DNA of 64,000 nt from Chromohalobacter marismortui. GTDB taxonomy: Bacteria; Pseudomonadota; Gammaproteobacteria; Pseudomonadales; Halomonadaceae. A program made the translations under genes and the position numbers. Each line of letters begins with the position of its first letter. Positions within the stretch are counted from its first letter, which is position 1. The notes under the pieces were generated by a model. The model saw nothing but the letters and a program-made list of their open reading frames with translations. It did no database searches and was not told the origin of the DNA. Of this stretch, positions 43,517 to 51,691 are shown piece by piece. The stretch lies in assembly GCF_004364315.1 (NCBI RefSeq), contig NZ_SOBR01000002.1:1-64000 (forward strand), given 5' to 3'.

Positions 43517-45163
43517 TCAGCGAGATGTATCAGCGGTCGAAGCTGGCTCGTCGGCGGTATCGAGAGAGCCGGTCGACGACAATTGCCCGCTCTCCAGGCG
43601 CAGCAGCCGATCGGCAAGGTGGAAATAGCGATCGTCGTGGGAGATCACCAGCACCGCCTTGCCCATGCGCTTCAGCTCCGGCAATACCTCGCGGTAGAAC
43701 ACCTCCTTGAACACCGGATCCTGATCGGCCGCCCACTCGTCGAAGACCACAAAGGGCCGATCCTCGAGACAAGCCACCACCAGGGCCAGCCGCTTGCGCT
43801 GCCCTTGCGACAGCGCCTGGGTGGTGAAGGCGCCATTCTCGACTCGCACCTTGTGCTGCAGGTGCAGCCTGGCCAGCAGGCGGTTGCCTTCGGCGTCAAG
43901 CTCGGCACGCGGCGCTTCCAGCAGCCGCTCGAAGAGATGGAAGTCCGAGAACACCACCGAGAACAGCTGCCGGTAGGCGTCGCGGTTGCAGGCCTCGATG
44001 CGCTCGCCGTCGCGCCCTATCTCGCCCGCCTCCGGCGGATACAACCCCACCAGCAGCTTGGCCAGGGTAGTCTTGCCGCTGCCGTTGCCGCCGACCAGGA
44101 AGGTGATCTCGCCGGGCCGGAACTCGAGGTCGAGCGGCCCCAGTTCGAAGACGTCGTCGCTTTGCTCATGGTAGTAGCGGTGGGTAACGCCCCGCAGGGT
44201 CAGACGTTCGAAACGTTCCACGGGCGCGCTCGTTGCCGGCTCTGCGGTGGGCATATCCCGCGTGATGTCCTCGATACTGGCGGCGGACACCTTCGCCAGG
44301 TTGGCTCGCGGAATGTTCATCAGCAGCCCTTCCAGGGGCGTCATCATGTAGACGAACACCAGCGCAAAGCCGGTCATGACCCGGTTCGAGCCGGCGCCAT
44401 CGGTCACCAGCACGAACATCACCAAACCGATGAAGGCGTAGATCAGAAACTGTCCCCAACTGTTGGACATCACGAACAGCGACATCCCTCGGGTACGCAG
44501 GCGGCGCACCGTATCGATGGAGCCACCGAGCACATCCGTGGCAAAGGCCTCCCGCTTGCCACGATGCAGCCGCAACTCCTTGGCCCCTTCGGTCAGCGAA
44601 CGAAAGTAACCGAACAGCCGGTCCTGCTCCCGGGAGGCGCCATCCAGATGACGAATGGCCCGCAGATGGGCGACGTGGTAGCCCAGTGACCCCAGTCCCA
44701 GCACCGCCATCGCGGCCAGGAATATCGGCCACGACAGCCACGCCATGTAGAGCAGGCACCCCATCACCACCACGCTATTGGTCAGGATGACCGGCAGGCT
44801 GACGAAGAACTGCGCCACATTGGTGCTGTGTTCCGACAGCGCCGATTGCACCCGCGGCCCCCCCAGTTGCTCCAGGCGGCGCAGGTCCGCCGCCATGACG
44901 CGGCGGACGATGAACTGGCGCAGGTGCGCCAGGCACGTCTGCCCCAGGCGCTCGAACAGCACGGCCGAGGCCATGCGGCTGCACAGCAGCCCCACCGCCA
45001 CCAGGGCGAACGTCCAGGCGATGCTGGTGCGGGTGTCGGCGTCCGCAGTCAAGGCGGCATTGATCTGGACGATCAACAGCACACCGCAGAAACCGGCCAT
45101 GATGCTGGCCGTCATTGCAGCCAGCATCAGCCAGCGGGACCGACGGATCAGGTAACGCAGCAC
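43517..45163 (-). CDS. Cyclic-peptide-type ABC exporter (PvdE/SyrD family)
   Basis: The 548-residue protein is a fused transporter half: six membrane helices at about 1-300, then an ATPase with Walker A (GGNGSGKTTL) near 363, the unusual signature LSQGQRKRLALV, Walker B FVVFDEWAADQDP and the switch His in VLVISHDDRY. The FDEWAADQDP motif and the size match the cyclic-peptide/siderophore export branch that includes PvdE and SyrD. It should carry the NRPS product or its precursor across the inner membrane. It diverges from the acyltransferase gene across 252 bp in which I see no clear Fur box. Confidence 0.88.
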   Translation of the reverse strand: MLRYLIRRSRWLMLAAMTASIMAGFCGVLLIVQINAALTADADTRTSIAWTFALVAVGLLCSRMASAVLFERLGQTCLAHLRQFIVRRVMAADLRRLEQLGGPRVQSALSEHSTNVAQFFVSLPVILTNSVVVMGCLLYMAWLSWPIFLAAMAVLGLGSLGYHVAHLRAIRHLDGASREQDRLFGYFRSLTEGAKELRLHRGKREAFATDVLGGSIDTVRRLRTRGMSLFVMSNSWGQFLIYAFIGLVMFVLVTDGAGSNRVMTGFALVFVYMMTPLEGLLMNIPRANLAKVSAASIEDITRDMPTAEPATSAPVERFERLTLRGVTHRYYHEQSDDVFELGPLDLEFRPGEITFLVGGNGSGKTTLAKLLVGLYPPEAGEIGRDGERIEACNRDAYRQLFSVVFSDFHLFERLLEAPRAELDAEGNRLLARLHLQHKVRVENGAFTTQALSQGQRKRLALVVACLEDRPFVVFDEWAADQDPVFKEVFYREVLPELKRMGKAVLVISHDDRYFHLADRLLRLESGQLSSTGSLDTADEPASTADTSR

Positions 45164-45415
45164 GGCAACCTCATTGCGCAGGGAGTGTGCCTATCCAGAC
45201 GAATCGCGCGGCGAATTTTTCAACACGCCACTCATCGCCATTCGGCTCGCGCCGGCTACCCACGCTAGCTGCCCTTCTCCTTGCCTGACCGCGCCTTCCA
45301 TCGACGGGCGCTTATTTGCATCGACATCCTGAACAAGACGCACTCTCATCCGTCTGCATGGATATACCCGCGATCGAGCCCATCGCGCCACACATACAGG
45401 CAAGGGAGCATCCAC

Positions 45416-46522
45416 TTGTTCGATAGTCATCTCGCGACGAAGCCGCAGGCCGAGACGCCACCTCGACCGATGCCTTTCCGCGCCGCTCCCGACGGCGACC
45501 CGTTGGAGATCGTCAGCGACGCACGGGGTCTCACCGCCCGGGATCTGCAAGGCAGCGCGTGCGGCTGGTGGTCTTTGGAGCACACCGCCCAGGGCGTCGT
45601 GCTGGACTGGGCCGGTGCCTGCGCCGAAGAACCGAAGGAAAGAGAAACCCTTGCCGCCATCGAGGCGATCTTCGCCGACCAACCGCACCTCCAGGCGCTG
45701 CACCTCGCCCACGCCCTGGCCCGGCTTCCCGGCTTGGCGCGGTCCGGCCTGATATCCCGGCGTCCGGACATTCCGCCCCGCATCACTCAGGAGGCGTTCT
45801 TCCAGCAGCCCCGCCTCTGGCTTGGCGATGCGCGCCCGCCCTACCCCGTTCGCCATGTGTTCACCGAGGGCAGACGCCACCCCCTGCGCCCCGACACGCC
45901 GAGCGGCACCGTCTACCGGCGCTACCTGCCCTGGCTGGGCCGCACGCTGAGCCTGCGCGTACTGGAGGTCGAACGTGACCTGGACCGTTTTCACCGTTGG
46001 ATGAACGACCCGGCAGTCGCCCATTTCTGGCAGGAAGAGGGCGACCTGGCCCAGCACCGCATCCGCCTGGAGCGCACCCTCGAAACCCCCGGTATCGTGC
46101 CCTTGATCGGCTGCTTCGACGACGCACCGTTCGGCTATTTCGAGACCTACTGGGCCAGGGAGGATCGCATCGCGCCTCATTGCGATGCCGGCGACTTCGA
46201 CCGGGGGTGGCACGTATTGATCGGCGAGCCCGAATTCCGCGGGCGCCCCCACGTCGCCGCCTGGCTGCCCTCCATCTCGCACTACCTGTTCCTCGACGAC
46301 TGCCGCACGCAGCGGCTGGTGATCGAACCCCGGGCGGACAACGCCAGGATGATCGGCAATCTCGCCAAGTGCGGCTATGCGCTGCTCAAGGAGTTCGATT
46401 TCCCCCACAAGCGGGCCATGCTCGGCGTGCAATTGCGCGAGCGGTTCTTCAACGAACTCGGTTGGATCCCCCAGCCGCCCCACCCGGGGTCGGTTCCACG
46501 GCCCGATCCACGATTCACCTGA
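45416..46522 (+). CDS. GNAT acyltransferase for hydroxamate formation (IucB-like)
   Basis: The C-terminal ~200 residues are an IucB/AlcB-type acetyltransferase: LRVLEVERDLDRFHRWMNDPAVAHFWQEEG, GYFETYWAREDRIAPHC, DRGWHVLIGEPEFRG and RLVIEPRADNARMIGNLAKCGY. This family acylates the N-hydroxylated side-chain amine of ornithine or lysine, making the iron-binding hydroxamate. I favour the TTG at 45416, which has AAGGGAG upstream and gives 368 residues; an ATG at 45470 is the alternative. The monooxygenase gene starts 27 bp downstream, so the two hydroxamate-forming steps are co-expressed. Confidence 0.85.
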   Translation: MFDSHLATKPQAETPPRPMPFRAAPDGDPLEIVSDARGLTARDLQGSACGWWSLEHTAQGVVLDWAGACAEEPKERETLAAIEAIFADQPHLQALHLAHALARLPGLARSGLISRRPDIPPRITQEAFFQQPRLWLGDARPPYPVRHVFTEGRRHPLRPDTPSGTVYRRYLPWLGRTLSLRVLEVERDLDRFHRWMNDPAVAHFWQEEGDLAQHRIRLERTLETPGIVPLIGCFDDAPFGYFETYWAREDRIAPHCDAGDFDRGWHVLIGEPEFRGRPHVAAWLPSISHYLFLDDCRTQRLVIEPRADNARMIGNLAKCGYALLKEFDFPHKRAMLGVQLRERFFNELGWIPQPPHPGSVPRPDPRFT

Positions 46523-46548
46523 CAAGCCACTCAGCCACGAGGACTCTC

Positions 46549-47847
46549 ATGCCTATCCACGACCTGATCGGTATCGGCTTCGGCCCCTCCAACATCGCCC
46601 TGGCCATCGCCCTCGAAGAACAGCGCGATGACGCGCTCGACGCCTTCTTCATCGAACGCCAGCCCCGCTTCGCCTGGCACCCCGACATGCTGCTGGAAAA
46701 CGCGCACATGCAGATCTCCTTCCTCAAGGATCTGGTCACGCCGCGCAACCCGGCCAGCCGCTACACCTTCCTGAACTACCTCCACAGCAAGGAGCGCCTG
46801 CAGGATTTCATCAACCTGCAGACCTTCTTCCCCAGTCGCCACGAGTTCAACGACTACCTGGCCTGGGTGGCCTCCCACTTCGAGGCTCGTTGCGCCTATG
46901 GCGAGGAGGTCATCGAGGTGTTGCCGCAGCTACAGGGGGACGACGTCGAACTGCTGCGCGTCTGTTCACGGGATGCCGACGGCAACCGCCACGAGCGCCT
47001 GACCCGCTCGCTGGTCGTCGGCGTCGGCGGCGCCCCCAACATTCCCGCCTGCTTCGCCGACCTCGCCGCCGACCCGCGCGTCTTCCACTCGAGCCATTAC
47101 CTGCGGGACCTGAAGCGTCAGCACGATCCAGAGCGAGTTGCCGTCATCGGCGCGGGCCAGAGCGCCGCCGAGATCTTCCTCGATCTGCATGGCCGCGCAG
47201 GCACCCAGGCGGATCTCATCACTCGCGCCTGGGCATTCAAGCCCTCCGACGACAGCCCCTTCGTCAACGAGATATTCAACCCCGAGTACACCGACTACGT
47301 GTTCAACAACCCCACCGGCCAGCGCGAAGCGCTGATGCAGGAATACAAGAGCACCAACTACTCGGCCCCCGACCTCGACCTGATCCAGCAGATCTACGAC
47401 GTCTTCTACCAGCAGAAGGTCACCGGCGATCATCGCCATCGCTTCCGCCGCCGCCATGAAGTCACCCGGGCGGTCTCGGCGGACGACGGCATCCGGCTGG
47501 ATATCACCGAGCTGGACAGCGGCGTCACCGACACCGCGACCTACGACGCCGTGGTGCTGGCTACCGGGTACCGGCGCGACATGCACAAGACCCTGCTCGA
47601 CCCGCTGGCCCCCCACCTAGACGAGTTTGCGGTCGATCGTCACTACCGGGTGTTCACCCCGCCCCACTTCAAGCCGGCAATCTTCCTGCAGGGCTGCTGC
47701 GAACCGACCCACGGGCTGAGCGATACGCTGCTGTCGATCCTGGCCGCCCGGACCGAGGAAATCTGCGAGGCACTCGACAAGACATTACCGCCGCAGCACG
47801 CAAGGCATGCGGCAACGCCGCCTCCGTCGCTGATGGGCACTAACTGA
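46549..47847 (+). CDS. L-ornithine (or lysine) N-monooxygenase (PvdA-like)
   Basis: The 432-residue flavoenzyme has the FAD motif GIGFGPSNIALAIA at about 8-21, the NADPH motif GAGQSAAEIFLDL near 203, and the C-terminal LATGYRRD. HPDMLLENAHMQISFLKDLVTPRNPASRYTFLNYL is characteristic of siderophore N-hydroxylases such as PvdA and IucD. It makes N-hydroxyornithine or N-hydroxylysine for the acyltransferase encoded just upstream. The ATG at 46549 has CGAGGAC upstream; the frame is open far upstream but overlaps the acyltransferase gene. The NRPS context favours ornithine. Confidence 0.9.
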   Translation: MPIHDLIGIGFGPSNIALAIALEEQRDDALDAFFIERQPRFAWHPDMLLENAHMQISFLKDLVTPRNPASRYTFLNYLHSKERLQDFINLQTFFPSRHEFNDYLAWVASHFEARCAYGEEVIEVLPQLQGDDVELLRVCSRDADGNRHERLTRSLVVGVGGAPNIPACFADLAADPRVFHSSHYLRDLKRQHDPERVAVIGAGQSAAEIFLDLHGRAGTQADLITRAWAFKPSDDSPFVNEIFNPEYTDYVFNNPTGQREALMQEYKSTNYSAPDLDLIQQIYDVFYQQKVTGDHRHRFRRRHEVTRAVSADDGIRLDITELDSGVTDTATYDAVVLATGYRRDMHKTLLDPLAPHLDEFAVDRHYRVFTPPHFKPAIFLQGCCEPTHGLSDTLLSILAARTEEICEALDKTLPPQHARHAATPPPSLMGTN

Positions 47848-47862
47848 CACCCCACTGACCCG

Positions 47863-47882
47863 GCCGCTCCTCGCGGAGCGGC
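47863..47882 (+). terminator. Hairpin after the monooxygenase gene
   Basis: GCCGCTCC and GGAGCGGC form an 8-bp stem with a TCGC loop, 15 bp past the monooxygenase stop. No T-run follows, so it may be a weak terminator or an mRNA-stabilising hairpin. Confidence 0.45.
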
Positions 47883-47954
47883 TGACGATACCAAGCGGTA
47901 TTGACTCTTGTGGGGGAAGAAATCCGGCGTTGACACACAGGGATCAATTGAGAA

Positions 47955-47974
47955 AAATAACTATTATCATTAAC
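47955..47974. promoter_or_regulatory. Fur-box-like site upstream of the FhuD-like gene
   Basis: AAATAACTATTATCATTAAC resembles the Fur consensus, with TATCATT matching its right half. It lies about 55 bp upstream of the start at 48027 and predicts iron repression of the binding protein gene. Confidence 0.6.
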
Positions 47975-48026
47975 AATGTTGAGCAAGACGCATTCTTTCA
48001 AATCGTTCGAACATACAGGCATAAAA

Positions 48027-48965
48027 ATGAAGCATCACCATGGCATAGCTTATCGCTCGATAGCGAAAAAATGCATTCTATTGTCGACCATCCTTTTTGC
48101 CTGTGTGCTCATCGGCAACGCGTCAATGGCAAGCGATGAGGGCGACGAAGTCTCATTGGCGACGTTCGATTTTGCAATCGCCGAGACGCTCAATGCGCTT
48201 GGCCATCCGCCTACCTTCATCTCAGGCCTCCAGGGATACGAGACGTATTCACGTCAGCCCGGCATCATCCCTTCGTCGATCAACCTCGGTTACCGTCATC
48301 TTCCCAACCTCGAACTCCTGGCAAGCGATCCCCCCAAGTACATCCTGATCTCTCCTCCTGCTCATGTGAGCCTTATCCCCAAACTCAGGAAAATCGCCAC
48401 CGTCAAGGAGTATCCACTCTACAAAAATTACGATGGAAAGAGTCACAAGAGTCATTGGCAAATCATTGAGGAATTGACTCGAGAGCTGGGCAGGCTGACC
48501 GCAGATCCGACAGCTGCAGAGAAATATATTTCACAAACCAACAAGCGCTTCGATGAATTGAAAAAACACCTTAAGGATGTCAGTTCTCCCTTGCTAATCG
48601 TTCGCCTGATGGATGAGCGTCATGCACGGGTTTATGGACATGGCAGTGTGGAGGGCATGGTGCTAAAACGCCTTGGACTCGAGAATGCATGGAAAGACAA
48701 GCTTGGTAAATGGGGCTTGGCGACAGTCAGTGCGAAAGCCCTTCTGCCCATAGATGCCAAGGTAATCTTCCTCGATAGCCCTTACGATCCTCCCGGCGGG
48801 CAGGAAAGGATACTCAATCAGGGATTATGGAAGCACTGGCCGAGTATCAAGCGAAACGACTACGCCATCTTGTCCCTCGACTATTGGTCATGGGGAGGCT
48901 TCCCCTCCGCCCGGCGTTTCGCGGAAAGCCTTGCAGACTGTCTGCCCCACTCTCCGTTGTCATGA
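48027..48965 (+). CDS. Periplasmic ferric-siderophore-binding protein (FhuD-like)
   Basis: I place the start at the ATG at 48027 (MKHHHG), giving a signal peptide with the hydrophobic core CILLSTILFACVLIG and cleavage near NASMAS; the frame's earlier ATG at 47976 lies in the Fur-site region. The mature protein is a helical-backbone binding protein: SSINLGYRHLPNLELLASDPPKYILISP corresponds to the family's NLELLLSLKPDLVI region. Conserved tryptophans occur in KHWPSIK and LDYWSWGG. It would carry the ferric siderophore from the receptor to FhuB. Confidence 0.85.
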   Translation: MKHHHGIAYRSIAKKCILLSTILFACVLIGNASMASDEGDEVSLATFDFAIAETLNALGHPPTFISGLQGYETYSRQPGIIPSSINLGYRHLPNLELLASDPPKYILISPPAHVSLIPKLRKIATVKEYPLYKNYDGKSHKSHWQIIEELTRELGRLTADPTAAEKYISQTNKRFDELKKHLKDVSSPLLIVRLMDERHARVYGHGSVEGMVLKRLGLENAWKDKLGKWGLATVSAKALLPIDAKVIFLDSPYDPPGGQERILNQGLWKHWPSIKRNDYAILSLDYWSWGGFPSARRFAESLADCLPHSPLS

Positions 48966-49156
48966 GCATTGTCCTAGAATCTCTTTCCTCTCCAAGGCTT
49001 GAACAGCGCCGCTAGCCTGACTAGCGCTTAGCATATTACCCATATCGCTCTATAAAGACTTGTATTTATAGCGTTTTTTATGACGCAACTCCATGCCCAC
49101 CATATCGATGAGACTTTTCTTGTAGAGGGGCTTGACAAGCCAATCCACACGAATTC

Positions 49157-49183
49157 TAATGCTAATGATAATAATTATTATTT
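49157..49183. promoter_or_regulatory. Fur box upstream of the receptor gene
   Basis: The stretch GCTAATGATAATAATTATTA and its flanks carry overlapping near-copies of the Fur consensus (GATAATGATAATCATTATC), the best match in the window. It lies about 30 bp upstream of the receptor start, with the ribosome site AAAGGA at 49195-49200. Confidence 0.8.
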
Positions 49184-49208
49184 AATATAAACCCAAAGGA
49201 GATCTTTC

Positions 49209-51425
49209 ATGAACACTTCCCACCCCTTTAGCCGGCAATGCCTATCCATCGCGATAGCCGGCATCTGTGGCGCTACGTTGGTGCCTGCCGGCCTGGCTCA
49301 GGCACAGACTTCGAACACTGCAGGGGCTCAAGCCAGCAACGCTTCATCCGTGGAGCTCCCCGTACTGCAAGTGACGGAAGACAGAATCGCGAATGCGCTG
49401 CTGCCAACCGAGGGTTACACCGCCAGTACCAGCACCAGTGCTACCAAGACAGACACGCCGCTGATGAAGACGGCACAATCCGTGTCGGTCGTCACTCGAG
49501 AGCAGATCGAGGACCAAGGCGCAACATCGATACAGCAAGCCTTGCGTTATACGCCCGGCGTGTTCACCGGCGGGCGCAACGGCTTCGGCAACCGCTATGA
49601 CTTCATTTCCATGCGGGGCTTCGGGGGTGTGGGTAGTCTCGACAATATCTATCTCGATGGCCTAAAAATGGCGGGCGATGTCTCGGGTTATAACTCGTTG
49701 CAAATCGATCCCTATTTCCTAGAGCGCATTGACGTCTTCAAAGGTCCAACCTCCGTATTGTACGGACAGAGTTATCCTGGCGGTTTGGTCGGTCTTACCA
49801 GCAAGCGCCCTCTTTTCACACCTACCCATGAAATCCAGTTGGAGGCAGGCACGCATGATGCCCGAGCTGCACGCTTTGATTTCAGTGGCCCCATAGGAGA
49901 GAGCCGGCGGGCAGCCTATCGCTTGGTCGGGTTGGCCAGCGGTTCCGATAGCCAGTTCGATCATGTGGAAAACGAGCGCTATACCATCGCACCTTCTCTG
50001 ACGTTACTCCCAACCGACAACACCTCCTTGACCTTGATGGCCTATCTACAGCATGAGCCCAACAGTGGCTACTATGGGTGGACACCGGCGGATGGCACGG
50101 TGAGGGATCATAATGGCCGCAGGATCGACAACGACTTCTTCGATGGCGAGCCGGGGTTCAATGGATTCGAGCGTTATCAACGCTTGATCGGCTACCAGCT
50201 TAAACATCAGATCAACGATACGTGGCAGGCCCAGCAGAACTTCCGTTTCGCCTCTTCCGATATTGATTACGATCAGATCTATTCCAGTGGCTGGGTGGGA
50301 GACAGCAACCAACTCAACCGCCGCGTTGCGAGTGCCAATGAGTCACTTCATGCATACAAAGTCGACAATCAGCTCCAGGGCAATTTCACAACGGGGCCGC
50401 TTTCACACACACTGCTTGTCGGCCTGGACTATCAGTACCAGCGTAATTCAGGATCATGGCGTTTCGGTGCCGCCACTCCACTAAATGCCTTCGACCCAGA
50501 GTATGGCAACACGCAAGTCACATACGGTGCGCCCACCAATTTCATCAACAAGGTGGAACAAACCGGCGTTTACTTACAAGACCAGATAAGCCTGGGCCAG
50601 TGGCGCTTCAATCTTGCCGGACGTCAGGACTGGGCCGATACCAGTACCGCATACACCAATCTGGGGATGGCCTCCAAGAGCGACAGCAAAAAGTTCACCA
50701 GCCGCGCCAGCCTCTTGTATGCTTTCGACAACGGCGTCTCCCCTTACGTCAGTTATTCGGAGTCATTCGAACCCGCATCGGCCACCAACATTGATGCTTC
50801 AGGCAACACATTGGATCCCAGTGAGGCGTCTCAATACGAGTTGGGGCTCAAGTATCAGCCCCCTGGCAGCAATGATCAGTACACGGCTGCCATTTACCAT
50901 CTCGAGCAGGAGAACGTTTCCGAGGCTATCCCCAACTCGCCATTCTATGAAGCCATCGGTAAAGTTCGCTCCCGAGGCCTGGAGCTGTCCGCCAAATTAC
51001 ACCCCACCGAACAGCTGTCCCTGATCGCCAGTTATACGTACACGGACATGGAATATGTCGAGACCAATGACGAAACCGAGGGCAACACACCCTATGGTGT
51101 TCCCCGGCATATGGCTTCAGCATGGGGTAAATATGAGTTCGCAGGAGGCATGTTAAACGGCCTGGGGGTCGGTGCAGGCGTTCGCTATAACGACTCCACC
51201 TGGGGCAACGATACCCATACATTCGAAGTGGATAGCTATACGCTGGTGGATGCCATGCTGGAGTATGATCTTGGCATGTTATCAAGCGACTTCCAGGGCA
51301 TGAACGTAAGAGTCAATGCCAACAACCTGCTCGACAAGGATTATGTCTCTTCTTGCTCCAGCACCACGATCTGTCATTTTGGTGCAGAACGCAATGTCAC
51401 GGCCACGTTGAGCTACAACTGGTAA
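49209..51425 (+). CDS. TonB-dependent ferric-siderophore receptor
   Basis: The 738-residue outer-membrane receptor starts with a signal peptide (about 1-32). A TonB-box-like stretch (LPVLQVTEDR) follows at about 50, then a plug domain (about 80-190, with TAQSVSVVTREQIEDQGATSIQQALRYTPGV and IDVFKGPTSVLYGQSYPGGLV), and a 22-strand barrel ending in the aromatic residue W (VTATLSYNW). It resembles FhuA/FpvA-type hydroxamate receptors. There is no N-terminal signalling extension, so it should not drive its own sigma factor. A strong Fur box precedes it. Confidence 0.93.
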   Translation: MNTSHPFSRQCLSIAIAGICGATLVPAGLAQAQTSNTAGAQASNASSVELPVLQVTEDRIANALLPTEGYTASTSTSATKTDTPLMKTAQSVSVVTREQIEDQGATSIQQALRYTPGVFTGGRNGFGNRYDFISMRGFGGVGSLDNIYLDGLKMAGDVSGYNSLQIDPYFLERIDVFKGPTSVLYGQSYPGGLVGLTSKRPLFTPTHEIQLEAGTHDARAARFDFSGPIGESRRAAYRLVGLASGSDSQFDHVENERYTIAPSLTLLPTDNTSLTLMAYLQHEPNSGYYGWTPADGTVRDHNGRRIDNDFFDGEPGFNGFERYQRLIGYQLKHQINDTWQAQQNFRFASSDIDYDQIYSSGWVGDSNQLNRRVASANESLHAYKVDNQLQGNFTTGPLSHTLLVGLDYQYQRNSGSWRFGAATPLNAFDPEYGNTQVTYGAPTNFINKVEQTGVYLQDQISLGQWRFNLAGRQDWADTSTAYTNLGMASKSDSKKFTSRASLLYAFDNGVSPYVSYSESFEPASATNIDASGNTLDPSEASQYELGLKYQPPGSNDQYTAAIYHLEQENVSEAIPNSPFYEAIGKVRSRGLELSAKLHPTEQLSLIASYTYTDMEYVETNDETEGNTPYGVPRHMASAWGKYEFAGGMLNGLGVGAGVRYNDSTWGNDTHTFEVDSYTLVDAMLEYDLGMLSSDFQGMNVRVNANNLLDKDYVSSCSSTTICHFGAERNVTATLSYNW

Positions 51426-51467
51426 ACTATTGATTAGCATGGGTAAAGGAAACTTCCCGTTGCGACG

Positions 51468-51495
51468 CGGGCGAGCCTGTAACCGGGCTCGCCCG
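51468..51495 (+). terminator. Hairpin after the receptor gene
   Basis: CGGGCGAGCC at 51468-51477 and GGCTCGCCCG at 51486-51495 form a perfect 10-bp stem with an 8-base loop, 43 bp past the receptor stop. No T-run follows. It probably ends receptor transcription before the convergent NRPS gene. Confidence 0.55.
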
Positions 51496-51631
51496 TGGCT
51501 AATGGGAACACCAAGGCGACTCATTCCCCGGTGGCTTCACGATCTCTTCTTGAACATTGACTATCGCCATGACTTGCCTTGCATGTGTTCTGCCAGCTGC
51601 CGCCGAACATGCTTGACAGCCAAGACAATTC

Positions 51632-51657
51632 GGCGCGCCAGGCATGCCTGGCGCGCC
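51632..51657. terminator. 26-bp perfect palindrome between convergent genes
   Basis: From GGCGCGCCAGGCA its exact reverse complement follows without a loop, giving a 26-bp perfect palindrome. It lies between the ends of the receptor gene (+) and the NRPS gene (-), 34 bp past the NRPS stop. It could work as a bidirectional terminator, although no T-runs flank it. Confidence 0.5.
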
Positions 51658-51691
51658 ACTGCAGTCATGAAACCTCGACGATCGTTGCTGT

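Noticed and set aside
45997-46548. N-terminal extension of the monooxygenase frame
   Set aside because: The frame is open but overlaps the acyltransferase gene and reads as arginine-rich shadow; the true start at 46549 has a ribosome site and begins the FAD motif.
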